Assembly: GCA_934085565.1 (NCBI GenBank)
Contig: CAKOHG010000004.1
Span: forward strand, 62,001 to 126,000
DNA: 64,000 nt
Direction of reading: 5' to 3'
From: an uncultured Bacilli bacterium
GTDB taxonomy: Bacteria; Bacillota_I; Bacilli_A; RF39; UBA660
Position 1 is the first letter of the stretch; each line of letters opens with the position of its first letter. The notes under the pieces were generated by a model. It made no database searches and had not been told where the DNA came from. It saw nothing but the letters and a program-made list of their open reading frames with translations. Both the position numbers and the translations under genes were made by a program. This document shows positions 27,896-36,878 of this stretch, piece after piece.

Positions 27896-28123
27896 ATGCC
27901 TAAAAAATTAACGGATATTCCTTTAAATGAAACCGTCATAATTAAAAGTGTTTTATTACCTGAAAAAAAGCGTTTTAAATTATTACATTTTGGCGTTTTA
28001 GAAGGAAAGAAAATCACTTGTTTATTAGAAAGTCCTTTGAAAGGTGTAAGAGCTTATCAAACCACCTGTGCTTTATTTGCTATGCGTGATGAGGATGCAT
28101 CTTTAATATGGGTGATGGTATGA
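27896..28123 (+). CDS. feoA: FeoA ferrous iron transport accessory protein
   Basis: A 75-residue SH3-like FeoA protein (LTDIPLNETVIIKSVLL, FGVLEGKKITCLLESPLKG) that assists FeoB at the membrane. I use the ATG at 27896 with GGATGTGAT before it; a longer frame from 27842 runs through the palindrome and has no ribosome-binding site. It overlaps feoB by an ATGA junction, so the pair is translationally coupled. Confidence 0.85.
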   Translation: MPKKLTDIPLNETVIIKSVLLPEKKRFKLLHFGVLEGKKITCLLESPLKGVRAYQTTCALFAMRDEDASLIWVMV

Positions 28124-30069
28124 AAAAGAAAAGAGCTTGTTTTATCGGAAATCCAAACGTGGGGAAATCGTCTTTGTTTAACTTTTTAACACATAAAAAT
28201 GAACATACCGGTAATTGGACGGGTAAAACAGTTAAAAATGCTTATGCCACATTTAGTTATAAAGATACTCTTTGGGAAGTTGTAGATCTTCCTGGTACGT
28301 ATTCTTTGATAGGTGAAAGTAGGGAAGAAAAAATTGCCTCATCTTTTGTTTGCTCTTTAGATTATGATTTAGCTATCGTTGTTTTAGATGCTTCTAATTT
28401 AGAAAGAAGTATCGTGTTACTTTTAGAAGTTTTAGACGTCACCGACCGTGTCATCGTGTGTTTAAATTTAATGGACGAGGCGAAAGCCCAAAAGATAGAT
28501 ATTGATTTAATTAAATTACAAAAAAGACTGAATATTCCGCTTGTTATTACAAAAGCTAGTGAAGGAGTAGGGTGTGTGAGACTATGCGATGAAATGAATC
28601 ATTTTAAAGCTAATCCAAATATTTTTAAGGTAGTTCATGAAGGTAAAATAAACAATTATCTAGAGCTTTCCAAGCCTTATGTAAGTCATCCAATTTCCTA
28701 TTTATATCAAGAAAAAAATCATGAAAATGAAAGCTTCTCCAAAATTCTTCGTTTTTATAAAAACTATATTACCCGTGAAGAATTATTAAAAAGCTATATT
28801 CATTCGAGTGATTCATTATTAGATAATATTGTTAAAAGAGATAAGCAAACTTTAAAAAAAGAAGATGTTTTTTGGAACAAAGTTCTTAGTCATAAAGTTT
28901 ATTCTTATCTTATCATGAGTATGATATTTTTTCTTATTTTATGGTTAACTATATTTGTTTCTAATATTCCATCCGATTTTATGTTTTCTTTCTTTTCAAA
29001 TAGTGAAAGTTTCTTATTATCTTTCTTTTCCTTTTTACCAGATTTTATCGTACAACCTCTTATTTTAGGTGGATATCGTACTTTTTATTGGGTAATCTCT
29101 GTCATGCTCCCCCCTTTAATCATTTTCTTTCCACTTTTTTCTTATTTAGAAGATTATGGTTTATTTCCAAGAATTGCTTTTAATATGGATAAACCATTTA
29201 AAAAATGCGGTTCTTGTGGTAAACAAAGTCTTACTATGTGTATGGGCCTTGGTTGTAACGCGATTGGGGTAACAAACACAAGAATTATGGAAGATAAAAA
29301 AATGCGTATTTTAGCCATGTTAACTAATAACTTTATGCCTTGTAATGGAAGGTTTCCAGCCATGATAACTATGTTAAGTTTATTTTTTATTACGGATACT
29401 TCTTTGTTTGGTAGTCTTTTAGTAGCCTTGGGACTACTACTAATTATCGCTTTAGGTATTGTTTTAACTTTTCTTTGGACAAAAATTTTAAATCATTTTT
29501 TGTTTAAGAAAGAAGAAGTTATGTTTATTTTAGAGTTACCAACCTTTAGAAGACCATCTGTCTGGAAAACTTTTTCTCAGGCTTTAAAAGAGAAAGCTTT
29601 TCCTGTTTTAAAAAGAGCTATGTTAGTTTCTTTTCCTTTAGGTATTTTTATTTATTTTTTAGCTTCTTGGCATTTAGAAAATAATACTTTTCTTTTACTG
29701 CTAGTAGATAAATTAAATAATTTTGGTTATCTTTTTGGTCTTGATGGGGCGATTATTTTAGCTTTTATCTTAGGGATGCCAGCCAATGAAATTGTTATTC
29801 CATCACTTTTACTTTGTTATACCAAAAGTAACGCCTTAGTTTCTTATACATCCATGCAAAGTTTAAGACATATTTTAGTAAATAATGGTTGGACTTGGCT
29901 TACTGCTTTATGTTTTTTGATTATGATGCTTTGTCATTATCCATGTACGACGACTTTATTATCTATTAAAAAGGAAAGCAAAAGTTGGGGTTATACCATC
30001 TTGGCCTTTCTAATTCCAACACTTACTGGTTTATTTTTAACCTTTATTCTTAATTTTATCTTGCATTAG
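28120..30069 (+). CDS. feoB: FeoB ferrous iron transporter
   Basis: A 649-residue iron(II) transporter. The N-terminal GTPase domain has G1 GNPNVGKSS (10-18), the switch region TGNWTGKTV, G3 DLPGTYSL and G4 NLMDE. A helical spacer domain follows (to about residue 255), then a membrane domain with Gate motifs including the conserved MGLGCNAIGVTNTRIM and ATI-type MPCNGRFPAM regions. The length matches bacterial FeoB. It lies in an operon with feoA; the last codons double as the -35 element of the tRNA-Thr promoter. Confidence 0.95.
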   Translation: MKKKRACFIGNPNVGKSSLFNFLTHKNEHTGNWTGKTVKNAYATFSYKDTLWEVVDLPGTYSLIGESREEKIASSFVCSLDYDLAIVVLDASNLERSIVLLLEVLDVTDRVIVCLNLMDEAKAQKIDIDLIKLQKRLNIPLVITKASEGVGCVRLCDEMNHFKANPNIFKVVHEGKINNYLELSKPYVSHPISYLYQEKNHENESFSKILRFYKNYITREELLKSYIHSSDSLLDNIVKRDKQTLKKEDVFWNKVLSHKVYSYLIMSMIFFLILWLTIFVSNIPSDFMFSFFSNSESFLLSFFSFLPDFIVQPLILGGYRTFYWVISVMLPPLIIFFPLFSYLEDYGLFPRIAFNMDKPFKKCGSCGKQSLTMCMGLGCNAIGVTNTRIMEDKKMRILAMLTNNFMPCNGRFPAMITMLSLFFITDTSLFGSLLVALGLLLIIALGIVLTFLWTKILNHFLFKKEEVMFILELPTFRRPSVWKTFSQALKEKAFPVLKRAMLVSFPLGIFIYFLASWHLENNTFLLLLVDKLNNFGYLFGLDGAIILAFILGMPANEIVIPSLLLCYTKSNALVSYTSMQSLRHILVNNGWTWLTALCFLIMMLCHYPCTTTLLSIKKESKSWGYTILAFLIPTLTGLFLTFILNFILH

Positions 30070-30088
30070 TCTTATTTTATGATAAGAT
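30061..30088 (+). promoter_or_regulatory. Promoter of tRNA-Thr
   Basis: TTGCAT (30061-30066), a 16-base spacer and TAAGAT (30083-30088), 8 bases before the tRNA. The -35 is formed by the last two codons and stop of feoB. Confidence 0.5.
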
Positions 30089-30096
30089 TAATGTAT

Positions 30097-30170
30097 GCCG
30101 ATTTAGTACAGTGGTAGTACAGATGCATGGTAAGCATCAGAGGGCAGTTCAATTCTGCCAATCGGCACCA
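30097..30170 (+). tRNA. tRNA-Thr (anticodon GGU)
   Basis: A full cloverleaf: 7-bp acceptor GCCGATT/AATCGGC, D-arm GTAC/GTAC, anticodon arm GATGC/GCATC with the loop ATGGTAA (anticodon GGT), 4-base variable loop, T-arm GGCAG/CTGCC with TTCAATT, and an encoded CCA end (30168-30170). Confidence 0.92.
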
Positions 30171-30202
30171 GAAGGAAATCTACTCTTATGAGTTTAATAA
30201 TA

Positions 30203-30235
30203 AAAATCAATTTTAGAAATAGAATTGGTTTTTTT
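30203..30235 (+). terminator. Terminator after tRNA-Thr
   Basis: An AT-rich hairpin of about 11 bp (AAATCAATTT with AGAATTGGTTT, loop around AGAAAT) followed by a T-run, about 35 bases after the tRNA. From here to 30426 I see only an inverted repeat (TTTGAGT at 30272, ACTCAAA at 30287) and an AT-rich promoter-like region. Confidence 0.7.
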
Positions 30236-30426
30236 GATGGTCAAAAATGGTGAACTTATTAAAAGATGTTATTTGAGTAATAATTAACTCAAAACATAGG
30301 AAGGCTATCAAATTCGAAAGAACAAGAAGATTATGGTTATAAATAAATATTCATTGAGTCAAAAATAATGTATAATAATAACATCAAATGAAAATATATA
30401 TTTAATTTTTTTAAGGAGGAGTTTAA

Positions 30427-31155
30427 ATGGCAAAAATTATTATTTATGATTTCGATGGAACGTTAACTCCGTTTTCGTTACCTAAATTTGATATTTTAGA
30501 AAAATGTGGTATAAAAGATGGGGCACATAATCCTCAATTTTTAGAATTGGCCAAAAAAAGAGTTAAGGAAGAAAATATTGATTTATATAGAGCGATATAT
30601 GAAGTCTATTTTGAATTAATTAAAAATGCTGGTTTTAAATTAATAGATGAAAATTTTTCTTTAGGATGTGATAATATCACCTATAATAAGGGAGTACTCG
30701 AATTTTTAAAAATGTTGTATGAAAATAATGTTAGTAATTATTTGTTAAGTTCTGGAGTAAAAGTCTTCTTAGAAAGAGTTTCCATTTCACCATATTTTAA
30801 AGAGATTTACGCAACTATTTTTACTTATAATCAAGAAAATGAAGCTAATGGTTTTGAATTTTTAATGAGTGATAAAAATAAAGTTGTAGCAATAAAAGAA
30901 ATTTTACAAAAAAATGGTATTGATAATGAAGATTGTTCTAACATCATATATATTGGAGATGGATTTACCGATTATTATGCCATGAAATATGTCAAAGAAC
31001 ACGGCGGTACTTCTATTTTTGTATATCAAGATTTAAATAGCAAAGATATGAAATCTATAAAGGAAGAAAATGTAGTAGATCTTTATACTAAAACAGATTT
31101 TTCTTCAAATGGTGAATTGAACAATTATGTAAGAAAACTATGTAAAATTAAATAA
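30427..31155 (+). CDS. HAD-superfamily phosphatase (phosphoserine phosphatase-like)
   Basis: A 242-residue HAD hydrolase. Motif I is YDFDGTLT with nucleophile Asp8 and acid Asp10, motif II is LSSG, and motif IV is IGDGFTDYYAMK. A helical cap lies between motifs I and II (about residues 20-95), as in the C1-cap phosphoserine phosphatase/MtnX-like branch. Substrate is not predictable. It has a strong AAGGAGGAG ribosome-binding site and its own terminator, and it borders the accessory patch that follows. Confidence 0.8.
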   Translation: MAKIIIYDFDGTLTPFSLPKFDILEKCGIKDGAHNPQFLELAKKRVKEENIDLYRAIYEVYFELIKNAGFKLIDENFSLGCDNITYNKGVLEFLKMLYENNVSNYLLSSGVKVFLERVSISPYFKEIYATIFTYNQENEANGFEFLMSDKNKVVAIKEILQKNGIDNEDCSNIIYIGDGFTDYYAMKYVKEHGGTSIFVYQDLNSKDMKSIKEENVVDLYTKTDFSSNGELNNYVRKLCKIK

Positions 31156-31170
31156 TGACTAATATTGAAT

Positions 31171-31200
31171 AAAAAAGAGAAATGCAATTTTCTCTTTTTA
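31171..31200 (+). terminator. Terminator after the HAD phosphatase gene
   Basis: A hairpin of about 10 bp (AAAAAGAGAA with TTCTCTTTTT, loop around ATGCAA) with the T-rich right arm serving as the U-run. Confidence 0.75.
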
Positions 31201-31329
31201 TATCCCAGTTTTTTACCTCATTAATAAGTGGTGATATAGATGAAAATGAATAATCAATTTGTACTTTATTTGTTTTTTAGGATAAGGATTATGCTATAAT
31301 AGTCTTCTAACAACAAAGGAGTTTTTATC

Positions 31330-32814
31330 GTGAATGTATTAAAAATAAAGGATATTGAAATTCGTTATGATACTGGGGAAAATTATAATATTTATTATGT
31401 ATTGAATGCCATTGAAAATAACTATGAATTATTTTCAACATTTTTAGGAAAAATCAAAATAATAAGTTTGATACAAACAAATGAAAGTAATGTATTTTAT
31501 ATAAATGATTTTGATCAAGCTTTCTGCAAAATAGTTAGATCTTTTTTGGATAATCAAGATATGAAAAAAATTATTGAAAATAAGGAAGTATTAGCAGCAT
31601 TTTATATAGAAACAGTTTTTAGAAATAAGTTTAAAGATTCTGTGCTATATTATAATATTAGTAATGAATTGTTACATTCTATGATAGCGTATATTTATTT
31701 TAAAAAGACACATTGTACCTTTACAGATTTTATAAATTATTTAAAAGAAAAGAAAGATTTAAATAAAATTTTAGATTGGTTAAAAAAAGAAACTTTATTT
31801 GATGCTTATAATTTTATGTTAAAAAGTATAAGTGATTTTTTATTACAAAATGATGCAGAGTTTTCTAAGAATGTGGATTGGGTAATTCGAGAATTAACGG
31901 CTCAGTTATGTAATAATCCTTTTGATTTTTCTGATGAAAAAGAAGTAAAGTTACCTCCAGTCACTTATCAAGAAATAGATACATTGTTTTATGAATTTTT
32001 GAATTATATTAATGCACCTCAAACTTGGGTACAAATTTATGAAGATATGAAAAAGAATAATAGAGTTATTTTTGAGAGAAAAATTAAAAATTTAGATAGA
32101 TCAAAGTGTTACAGAGAAAATGATATCCTAAAAATATTAATTTCGTCAGATGGTACGATTCGCAGTTTTAATAGTTATGTACATGAATTTATTCATTATG
32201 TATCTTTGCAGAAAGGGATAACTTTCAAACAATTTCTTATTTTAGAACTTCCTAGCATTTTCTTTGAAACAATTTCTTTACAATTTTTAAAAGAAAAAGG
32301 TTATTCTCAGGAGGCTATTGAAAATGATATTAAACATAGAAATAGAAATAATTTAGAAATAAATTTGAGTATTTTCTCTTTGATAAAAGATATATCTACT
32401 TTTATAAAACAAGGACCAATTTCTAGAAAAGAGAAAATACTAGCTCTAAAAGGTAATTTGGAAAATCTTCAAAAGATGAAAAAAACTAAAGAAATTCACG
32501 ATAATATCGATCTTGATTTTATGCCTTTAGATGAAATAGACATATCTAAAAATATTGATGAAAACTGTGAAAATTTAATTAATGATTATGTCCAAAACGG
32601 AATTTTAATAATTGGAGGTTACAAATACTTATTAGGAACTTGTTTATCTGAAAAAATATTAAAAAAATCAATAGAAGATTCAACAGTAATATCTAAAATG
32701 ATAAATATTATTGATAATTTTAGTAATTTGCAATTAAAAGATATTCTTATAGAGTTCAATATATCTTATGAAGATAAACCAGAAGATATTATTTCTAGAA
32801 AACTTGCTAATTAA
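31330..32814 (+). CDS. HEFIH metallopeptidase-like protein, M3-like pattern
   Basis: A 494-residue protein starting with GTG (GGAG ribosome-binding site 9 bases upstream). It has the zinc motif VHEFIHYVS (His285-Glu286-His289), followed about 20 residues later by ELPSIFFETIS with Glu306/Glu313 as a possible third ligand. This spacing resembles M3-family oligopeptidases (HEFGH...E.PS.ME), but the protein is shorter than typical M3 enzymes and the rest is unrecognised. It has no signal peptide. A fragment of its 3' end is repeated at 34232-34287, marking a local rearrangement. Confidence 0.55.
   Translation: MNVLKIKDIEIRYDTGENYNIYYVLNAIENNYELFSTFLGKIKIISLIQTNESNVFYINDFDQAFCKIVRSFLDNQDMKKIIENKEVLAAFYIETVFRNKFKDSVLYYNISNELLHSMIAYIYFKKTHCTFTDFINYLKEKKDLNKILDWLKKETLFDAYNFMLKSISDFLLQNDAEFSKNVDWVIRELTAQLCNNPFDFSDEKEVKLPPVTYQEIDTLFYEFLNYINAPQTWVQIYEDMKKNNRVIFERKIKNLDRSKCYRENDILKILISSDGTIRSFNSYVHEFIHYVSLQKGITFKQFLILELPSIFFETISLQFLKEKGYSQEAIENDIKHRNRNNLEINLSIFSLIKDISTFIKQGPISRKEKILALKGNLENLQKMKKTKEIHDNIDLDFMPLDEIDISKNIDENCENLINDYVQNGILIIGGYKYLLGTCLSEKILKKSIEDSTVISKMINIIDNFSNLQLKDILIEFNISYEDKPEDIISRKLAN
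32714..32769 (+). repeat. Duplicated 56-base segment, copy 1
   Basis: This lies inside the 3' end of the HEFIH gene. It is identical to 34232-34287 except for two adjacent bases. Together with the HMA-like copies it shows that the end of this gene plus its neighbour was duplicated. Confidence 0.9.
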
Positions 32815-33037
32815 GAAAATATTTATAAATATTTTAAAAATGTCATCTCTTATCACTTTTGATAAACATTCAAAAAATAGGATTTCTGAATATAAAATAG
32901 TTAGAAATGATATTTGGTGTGAATATTGTTTTAAAGGTGCAATTGAAGATTTATTTAATATAGCAGGAATAGAAAAAGTGGCTAGAGTATTTTTTGCTTT
33001 TTGTCTACTTTTATCATATCACTTCATGACAAAGTAG
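32815..33037 (+). pseudogene. Truncated copy of the HMA-like gene at 34341
   Basis: Bases 32826-32979 match 34522-34675 without gaps at roughly 85-90% identity by eye, in the same reading frame. The copy lacks the first about 190 bases of the intact gene and its sequence diverges after the GIEKV region, ending in an unrelated hydrophobic tail with a stop at 33035-33037. It begins directly after the stop of the HEFIH gene, with no start or ribosome-binding site of its own. It is best read as a gene remnant, although the frame is open. Confidence 0.7.
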
Positions 33038-33043
33038 TTTTTT
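33005..33043 (+). terminator. Possible terminator
   Basis: CTACTTT (33005-33011) and AAAGTAG (33031-33037) can pair, followed by TTTTTT. The 19-base loop is long, so confidence is moderate. Confidence 0.45.
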
Positions 33044-33168
33044 ATAATCTGATAAGCTGTGATATAATATAAACAAAAAAATGACGATTTGCATGGAATA
33101 TTATTTGACATTAATAATCATTTTGAACTAAAGAATAAAAAATGAATAATATTGAAAGGATGAAATAT

Positions 33169-33828
33169 ATGATCAGTACAAGTAGTTATCATGATTGGAA
33201 ATCCGATAAATTTATTACGTACTCCATTTCTGGTAATCGTGGCAAAGACGCTAACTATCAAGGAAGGTGTTATCCTGCGTTAGCTCCAAAATTTTATTTT
33301 TGGAAACAATGGCACGACAATATTGGAAAAGTTTCTGATGAAGAAAATAATAGATATTATGTTCAAGAATATTGGAGCCAAGTATTACAAAAATTGGATC
33401 CGGAAGAAGTTTATGAAAAATTAGATAATTCCATATTATTATGTTATGAATCAAATACAGATTTTTGTCATAGACATATTGTTGCTGCATGGTTTGAAAT
33501 ATTATTAGACGTAAAGGTTCCTGAACAAAAAGCTAAGGAAGATGAAATAGAAGAACTAGAAAGACCAGCATATATTAAACAATATTTAGAAGATGCCATG
33601 AGAAGTAATAGAAACATGAAAGGATTTCATTCTTTAAGAGCATTATATTTATTTGAAAAAAGAGAAAAATTAAAAGTTTTAGCAAATGAATTAAAAAAAG
33701 AAAATAACGAATGCGATGATTATTTTAAAGAGGAAACTTGCAACCTTAGGTGTGGTACTGATGAGATTAAAAAAGAGTTCCATAAAAATTCATTAGCAAA
33801 AGTTAAAAAACTTGATACATTGTATTAG
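33169..33828 (+). CDS. DUF488-like protein
   Basis: A protein of about 219 residues with the DUF488 signature NSILLCYESNTDFCHRHIVA and an N-terminal ISTSSYHDW...SISGNRG segment of the same family. DUF488 proteins are uncharacterised; some resemble nucleic-acid-processing proteins, but no function is established. The C-terminal 90 residues are charged and helical. ATGs at 33142 and 33160 are alternatives; 33169 has AAAGGATGAAAT before it. A TATAAT element lies upstream near 33065. It sits between the two copies of the duplicated segment. Confidence 0.6.
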   Translation: MISTSSYHDWKSDKFITYSISGNRGKDANYQGRCYPALAPKFYFWKQWHDNIGKVSDEENNRYYVQEYWSQVLQKLDPEEVYEKLDNSILLCYESNTDFCHRHIVAAWFEILLDVKVPEQKAKEDEIEELERPAYIKQYLEDAMRSNRNMKGFHSLRALYLFEKREKLKVLANELKKENNECDDYFKEETCNLRCGTDEIKKEFHKNSLAKVKKLDTLY

Positions 33829-33852
33829 AAAATATCTTATAAAGAGGAAAAT

Positions 33853-34235
33853 ATGAATAAAATTACAAAAGAAAATTTAAATGGATTTATAGAATATTAT
33901 CATGAATTTCATGACAGTTTTATTACAGATGTTAATTATGACATTACTAAAGCAAAAATAGAACTTTTAATGGATGTTTTCTGGTCTGGAAATCCAATAT
34001 AAAAGAAGACAATATTTATCAAACTAATAAAATAAAAATGAGAATGATCTTATATGATGTTGAACAGTGTAATATTAAAGAAATGTTTTCGTGGAATTAT
34101 ATAGAGAAGATATTTATGAAGTACATTAAATTAAATAATAAAGAGTTTATATGTTTTGCAAGCGATGAACAAGAACCATCAATATATGTTGTTTGTGAAA
34201 ATATAGAATATGAAGAAATAAAGGCAAACGAATAA
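33853..34235 (+). pseudogene. Frameshifted small gene of unknown function
   Basis: A good ribosome-binding site (AAAGAGGAAAAT) precedes the ATG at 33853. The frame ends after 49 codons at a TAA (34000-34002). Removing one base (the T at 34000) joins it to an open frame running to 34235, giving a protein of about 127 residues in which the first half contains YYHEFHDSFITDVNYD and the second ILYDVEQCNIKEMFSWNYI. This looks like one gene with a single-base frameshift, or a sequencing error. The family is not recognised; the compact alpha/beta pattern resembles immunity-type proteins only loosely. Confidence 0.6.
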
Positions 34236-34287
34236 TTTTAGTAATCGGCAATTAAAAGATATTCTTATAGAGTTCAATATATCTTAT
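34232..34287 (+). repeat. Duplicated 56-base segment, copy 2
   Basis: A detached copy of the 3' end of the HEFIH gene (54 of 56 bases match 32714-32769). It begins at the stop codon of the frameshifted gene and lies just upstream of the intact HMA-like gene, so it no longer codes for anything. Confidence 0.9.
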
Positions 34288-34340
34288 AAAAGAAAATATC
34301 TGTTAAAATGAATATAGAAATTTATGGGAAAGGATTCAAA

Positions 34341-34799
34341 ATGAAAGAATTAACTATAGTGATGGACAGTTGGGGACATAAAGAATTAAAAGATTATTTA
34401 ATGTCTTTAACAGGCGTTTCAGAGGTTATTGTTGAAAACGAAAAAGAATTAAAAATTTATATGAAATATAATCCTGAACTTATTACTCCTAAAATAATCA
34501 AAATGGAAATTGGGTTATTTTTAAATATTTTAAAAATACCATCTCTTGTTGCTTTTGATAAACATTCAAAAAATAAGGTTTCTGAATATAAAATGGTTAG
34601 AGAAGATATTTGCTGTGAATATTGTTTTAAAGGTGCAATTGAAGATTTATTTGATATAGAAGGAATAGAAAAGGTAGAAAGCAACTTTGAAGTGGAAACT
34701 TATGATGATAGCGAAGAAATTGAAATAAAAATTAAATATGATCCATCTTTAATAAGTAGTAATACGATGAAAGAAATAGAATTAAAATTAAATTTATAA
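34341..34799 (+). CDS. Protein with two heavy-metal-associated-like domains
   Basis: A 152-residue protein that looks like two ferredoxin-like HMA modules. The second has a Cys-x-x-Cys (CCEYC, about residues 99-103) followed by FKGAIEDLFDIEGIEKVES and IEIKIKYDPSLISSNTMKEIE, the HMA pattern of a metal-binding loop, a GV.kVe strand and a yDp..i strand. The first module (about 1-55) has the same strands (GVSEVIVENEKELKIYMKYNPELI) but no cysteines. It could be a metal chaperone-like or sensor protein. I start at 34341 because GGAAAGGATTCAAA precedes it; an ATG at 34308 is the alternative. Confidence 0.55.
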   Translation: MKELTIVMDSWGHKELKDYLMSLTGVSEVIVENEKELKIYMKYNPELITPKIIKMEIGLFLNILKIPSLVAFDKHSKNKVSEYKMVREDICCEYCFKGAIEDLFDIEGIEKVESNFEVETYDDSEEIEIKIKYDPSLISSNTMKEIELKLNL

Positions 34800-34817
34800 A
34801 ATTTTGATATGTAAGAT

Positions 34818-34842
34818 AGGAACCACTAGGGTTCTTTTTTTA
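34818..34842 (+). terminator. Terminator after the HMA-like gene
   Basis: GAACC (34820-34824) pairs with GGTTC (34830-34834), followed by seven T. Confidence 0.7.
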
Positions 34843-34978
34843 TTTATACAAAGAAGTATATTTGTCTAATATTTGGACAATTTATTATGGTTGGATGATT
34901 ACTACTTCAATTAAACAAGAATATATATAATTTTTTACATTCCTAAAAAATTGCTGATTGAAGGAAATACTTGAAGAT

Positions 34979-34991
34979 ATTACAATGTAAT
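34979..34991 (+). promoter_or_regulatory. Palindrome upstream of oleate hydratase
   Basis: ATTACAATGTAAT is a perfect 6+1+6 palindrome 27 bases before the ohyA start. It is a candidate operator for the TetR-family regulator encoded downstream at 36879. Confidence 0.4.
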
Positions 34992-35018
34992 CGTTAATTA
35001 TAAAAGGAGGAATAAAAT

Positions 35019-36809
35019 ATGTATTATGGAGCGGGAACATATGAGGCGTTTGCGCGTCCCGAAAAACCAGAAGGAGTTGATAAAAAATCAGCTTATATTA
35101 TTGGTACGGGTTTAGCTGGTTTATCGGCAGCTTTTTACTTAGTAAGAGACGGCCAAATGAAAGGGGAACACATTCATTTGTTAGAAAAACTTGATTTGGC
35201 TGGTGGTTCTTGTGATGGTAGAAAAGACATTACCAAAGGATTTTATATGCGTGGTGGAAGAGAAATGGATAATCATTTCGAATGTATGTGGGATATGTTT
35301 CGAAGTGTTCCATCAATTGAAACCCCAGACGTATCGGTTCTTGATGAATACTATTGGTTAAATAAACATGACCCTAATTACTCACTTTGTAGGGCAACGG
35401 TGAATCGTGGTAAGGATGCTCATACGGATAAATTATTTAAATTAGATAAAAAATCAGCCATGGCTTTATCTAAATTATTTATTACCCCAGAAAAAGATCT
35501 TGAAAACAAAAAAATATCCGATGTTTTACCAGAATCTTTTTGGAGTACTAATTTCTGGCTTTATTGGCAAACTATGTTTGCTTTTCAAAAATGGTCTTCA
35601 GCCTTAGAAATGAAAAGATACTTATGTCGTTATGTTCATCATATTGACGGTTTGCCAGACTTTTCAGCTTTGCGTTTTACAAAATACAATCAATATGAAT
35701 CTATGATTTTACCTTTAACAAAATATTTAGAAAGTCACGGGGTAAAAATAGAATATGGTATGAATGTTAAAAATGTTATTTTTGAAAATACAAAAGATAA
35801 AAAAATAGCTACCCAAATTATTTATGAAAAAGAAGGATTAGAAAAAACAATTGATCTCATTGAAGATGATTTAGTTTTCATTACGAATGGTTGCTGTACG
35901 GATACTTCTTGTTATGGGGATCAAACCCATACTCCTGATTTATCTAAAATAAAAAATGGCTATGGAGAATCTTGGAATTTATGGAAAAATATTGCCTCTC
36001 AAGCTTTAAATGGTGAATTTGGTAATCCGGATAAATTTTGTAGTCATGTGGATGAAACTAACTGGATGAGTGCAACTATCGAAGTAAGTGATGAGGAAAT
36101 TATTAAGCATATCATAAATATTTGTAAACGAGATCCAAGAGATGGAAAAGTAACCACCGGTGGTATTGTTACAGTTAAAGATAGCATGGATAATTGGTAC
36201 TTATCATGGACAATCAATCGTCAACCACAGTTTAAATCTCAAAATAAAGGCAGTATTTTAGTCTGGGTATATGCCTTAAATACGACAAAAGATGGTAACT
36301 TCGTTAAAAAGCCAATTCAAGAATGTACCGGTAAAGAAATATGCGAAGAATGGCTTTATCATATTGGGGTTGAAGATAAAAAAATCGAAATGTATGCGGA
36401 TAAATGTAACACAACAACATGTTATATGCCTTACATTAACGCCTTTTTTGAACCAAGAGAAGAGAAAGATAGACCTCTTGTTGTTCCAGATAAAGCTGTA
36501 AACTTTGCGTTTATTGGTCAATTCGCCGAGACACCTAGAGATACTATCTTTACAACAGAATACTCTATTAGAACCGGTATGGAAGCTGTTTACACTCTTT
36601 TAAAAGTAGATAGAGCGGTTCCGGAAGTATGGGGAAGTAAATACGATGTTCGTGAACTTTTAAGAGCGTGTTATTATGCTGTGGATAAAAAATCAGTGGA
36701 TGAACTTCCTCTTAATTTTACAGAAAAACAACTTGTAAAAGTACTTGAGAAAAAAGTAAAGGGTACTGATTTAGAAATTTTATTAAAAGAAAGTGGTTTG
36801 TTTAAGTAA
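35019..36809 (+). CDS. ohyA: Oleate hydratase
   Basis: A 596-residue FAD-dependent fatty acid hydratase (MCRA family) that adds water to the cis-9 double bond of oleate or linoleate to make 10-hydroxy fatty acids. The FAD-binding motif is IIGTGLAGLSAA (about 27-38). RGGREMDNHFECMWD contains Glu82, which coincides with the catalytic Glu of S. aureus OhyA, and the C-terminal FIGQFAETPRDTIFTTEYS segment is a strong family signature. Length is typical. An AAAGGAGGA ribosome-binding site precedes it. In other bacteria it detoxifies host unsaturated fatty acids. Confidence 0.95.
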   Translation: MYYGAGTYEAFARPEKPEGVDKKSAYIIGTGLAGLSAAFYLVRDGQMKGEHIHLLEKLDLAGGSCDGRKDITKGFYMRGGREMDNHFECMWDMFRSVPSIETPDVSVLDEYYWLNKHDPNYSLCRATVNRGKDAHTDKLFKLDKKSAMALSKLFITPEKDLENKKISDVLPESFWSTNFWLYWQTMFAFQKWSSALEMKRYLCRYVHHIDGLPDFSALRFTKYNQYESMILPLTKYLESHGVKIEYGMNVKNVIFENTKDKKIATQIIYEKEGLEKTIDLIEDDLVFITNGCCTDTSCYGDQTHTPDLSKIKNGYGESWNLWKNIASQALNGEFGNPDKFCSHVDETNWMSATIEVSDEEIIKHIINICKRDPRDGKVTTGGIVTVKDSMDNWYLSWTINRQPQFKSQNKGSILVWVYALNTTKDGNFVKKPIQECTGKEICEEWLYHIGVEDKKIEMYADKCNTTTCYMPYINAFFEPREEKDRPLVVPDKAVNFAFIGQFAETPRDTIFTTEYSIRTGMEAVYTLLKVDRAVPEVWGSKYDVRELLRACYYAVDKKSVDELPLNFTEKQLVKVLEKKVKGTDLEILLKESGLFK

Positions 36810-36878
36810 ATTACAAAAAAGTATGGAATAATAATTTATTTCATCTTTTTTTTCGGTATAATGTTTAGTAGGTGATAT

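Noticed and set aside
32768..33037. 89-residue open frame overlapping the HEFIH gene end
   Set aside because: The first part overlaps the HEFIH gene in another frame and the rest is the truncated HMA-like copy. It has no ribosome-binding site, so it is treated as a remnant.
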